Assembly (NCBI GenBank): GCA_946627575.1
Contig: CAMOVS010000103.1
Coordinates: 1-5,644 of the forward strand
Reading direction: 5' to 3'
Length of the DNA stretch: 5,644 nucleotides
Origin: an uncultured Lachnospiraceae bacterium
Lineage (GTDB): Bacteria; Bacillota; Clostridia; Lachnospirales; Lachnospiraceae
The notes under the pieces were generated by a model that had not been told where the DNA came from, made no database searches, and worked only from the letters and a program-made list of their open reading frames with translations. The position numbers were made by a program, and so were the translations under genes. Below are positions 4,713 to 5,644 of this stretch, one piece after another (the first letter of the stretch is position 1; each line of letters begins with the position of its first letter).

Positions 4713-5515
4713 GAATACTCGCCGTGGAAGATAATCCGAAAGATCTGAAAAAAATTACCGGTATGATCAGCACCCTTTTGCCGGATAGTGAGATCCTGCA
4801 ATTCTCCGATGGCCTGGAGGCTCTGGCGGAAGCCAGAAAACAGGAGGTCGATGTCGCTTTCCTGGGGGTCGAATCCGAGGAAATCAGCGGGATGGAGCTG
4901 GGCCAGTACCTGAGAGATCTTAACCCCATGATCAACCTGATCTTCACATCAAAGGACAAAGATCAGGCTTACGACGCCATCTGTCTGCGAGCCAGCGGTT
5001 ATCTGATCCGGCCACCGAAAAAGAAGGATGTACAAAGGGAACTGTCTGATCTGCGATATCCGGAAGGGGAGAAAAGAAGGAAGCGGGTTTTCGCCCAGAC
5101 CTTCGGCAACTTTGAGCTCTTTATCGACGGGAAACCGGTAGCCTTTAAGTATTCCAGGACCAAGGAAGTGGTCGCTCTTCTCGTGAATAACCGGGGTGCC
5201 CAGACGACCAACGGTGAGATCATAGCCTCCCTGTGGGAGGACGATGGCGATCCGGATAAGAAAGGTTCTTATCTGAGAAATCTGCGCCAGGATCTGCAGA
5301 ATACTCTGACCCAGTTTAAGGTGGCAAATATCATCTTAAAGCAGCGAGGCAGTATAGCTATCGATGTTGAAAAGATTGAATGTGATCTTTACGATTGGTT
5401 GAAGGATCCTGCCGGCTCCCGTTACCGCTATCTCGGAGAGTACATGAATCAGTACAGCTGGGGAGAATACCTCCATGCGGAGATCGATGAGATCAGTTAT
5501 TCGCTGGAAGAGTGA
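4709..5515 (+). CDS. Atypical response regulator: pseudo-receiver domain with SARP-like winged-helix output
   Basis: This 268-residue cytoplasmic regulator has a receiver domain (1-115) followed by a Trans_reg_C/SARP-like winged helix (about 130-230: FGNFELFIDGKPVAFKYSR, then EIIASLW, then NLRQDLQNTL and LKQRGSIAID). A short tail (RYLGEYMNQYSWGEYLHAE, 240-258) looks like a truncated BTAD. The acidic pocket (Glu7, Asp8) and the switch Thr80 are present. The phospho-accepting Asp is replaced by Gly53 (FLGVESEEISGMEL, normally FLDIEMP.MSG.EL) and the conserved Lys by Arg101 (LIRPPK). Ordinary phosphorylation is therefore unlikely. The start overlaps the upstream stop by ATGA, and GGAGG at 4695-4699 lies nine bases before it. 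No sensor kinase is encoded in the window. This output type is common in Lachnospiraceae. Target genes cannot be inferred. Confidence 0.88.
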   Translation: MRILAVEDNPKDLKKITGMISTLLPDSEILQFSDGLEALAEARKQEVDVAFLGVESEEISGMELGQYLRDLNPMINLIFTSKDKDQAYDAICLRASGYLIRPPKKKDVQRELSDLRYPEGEKRRKRVFAQTFGNFELFIDGKPVAFKYSRTKEVVALLVNNRGAQTTNGEIIASLWEDDGDPDKKGSYLRNLRQDLQNTLTQFKVANIILKQRGSIAIDVEKIECDLYDWLKDPAGSRYRYLGEYMNQYSWGEYLHAEIDEISYSLEE

Positions 5516-5619
5516 TCTGATATACGATCCGCGAGGATGCGTATGGATTCGGATTGGCATTATGTCAGCAGGAAGACCTGAATCCAGCGCCAGGTCCACG
5601 AATGAGTCTTGATACATAG
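5516..5619. other. Gene-free stretch after the regulator
   Basis: No start with a ribosome binding site and no convincing coding frame are seen on either strand. A minus-strand frame across 5336-5635 mostly lies over the regulator gene and reads as its shadow. No promoter is evident. Confidence 0.4.
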
Positions 5620-5644
5620 AAAAAAGGGCCTGCATTCTGAATTG
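5620..5644 (+). terminator. Probable left arm of a terminator cut by the window end
   Basis: AAAAAAGGGCCTGCA at 5620-5634 is followed by TTCTGAAT and then TG at the last two bases. An A-run leading into a GC-rich arm is the usual left half of a bidirectional rho-independent terminator. The right arm would read TGCAGGCCC followed by T residues. Only the TG is inside the window, so this is a prediction. Confidence 0.3.

Noticed and set aside
4216..4959. Several minus-strand frames opposite the 164-residue protein and the regulator
   Set aside because: They overlap each other and genes with good starts and domain evidence, and they have no ribosome binding sites or motifs.
1..5644. CRISPR array, tRNA, rRNA or phage att sites
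   Set aside because: No regularly spaced repeats, no cloverleaf-like GTTCRA-bearing segment and no tRNA-end duplications were seen by eye.

Overview
The window looks like an accessory stretch of a Gram-positive gut-type Clostridia chromosome, most likely Lachnospiraceae. The grounds are the Lys-rich surface-protein C-terminus, strong AGGAG-type ribosome binding sites, a receiver plus SARP-like regulator of a type I know from that family, and a GGGGACGGTTCTC palindrome of a kind I recall from Bacillota. The family assignment is inference from protein style; there is no rRNA or other marker here.

Layout. Bases 1-2150 are the 3' part of a large secreted or surface protein that enters from the left: Cys/His-rich repeat modules, then an FN3-like and a BIG2-like domain. 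Bases 2151-2599 hold no intact gene. They contain a frameshifted small-gene remnant, a near-perfect 67-base palindrome, and an unrecognised coding-like scrap on the minus strand. An HxlR-family regulator (2600-2980, +) then converges on a GNAT N-acetyltransferase (3009-3548, -). A good minus-strand promoter lies about 100 bases upstream of the acetyltransferase.

Bases 3677-4149 are the most informative non-genic part: the wreck of a complete BMP/PnrA-type nucleoside (or similar) ABC transporter operon. What survives is a piece of the substrate-binding protein, the intergenic hairpin, the first 40 codons of the ATPase, and the last 31 codons of the second permease. ATPase and permease are joined out of frame, and both reading frames make family-typical sense across the same 11 bases, which suggests a short-homology deletion. 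An 18-codon ORF overlaps the permease stop by ATGA and may be the start of the next operon gene.

Bases 4218-5515 hold two apparently intact genes overlapping by ATGA: an unrecognised acidic 164-residue protein and a receiver/winged-helix regulator. The regulator's receiver lacks the phospho-accepting Asp (Gly53 instead) and has Arg for the conserved Lys. No histidine kinase is visible, so this pair is the best candidate for an undescribed regulatory module. The last 129 bases have no gene; the extreme end looks like the left arm of a terminator cut by the window edge.
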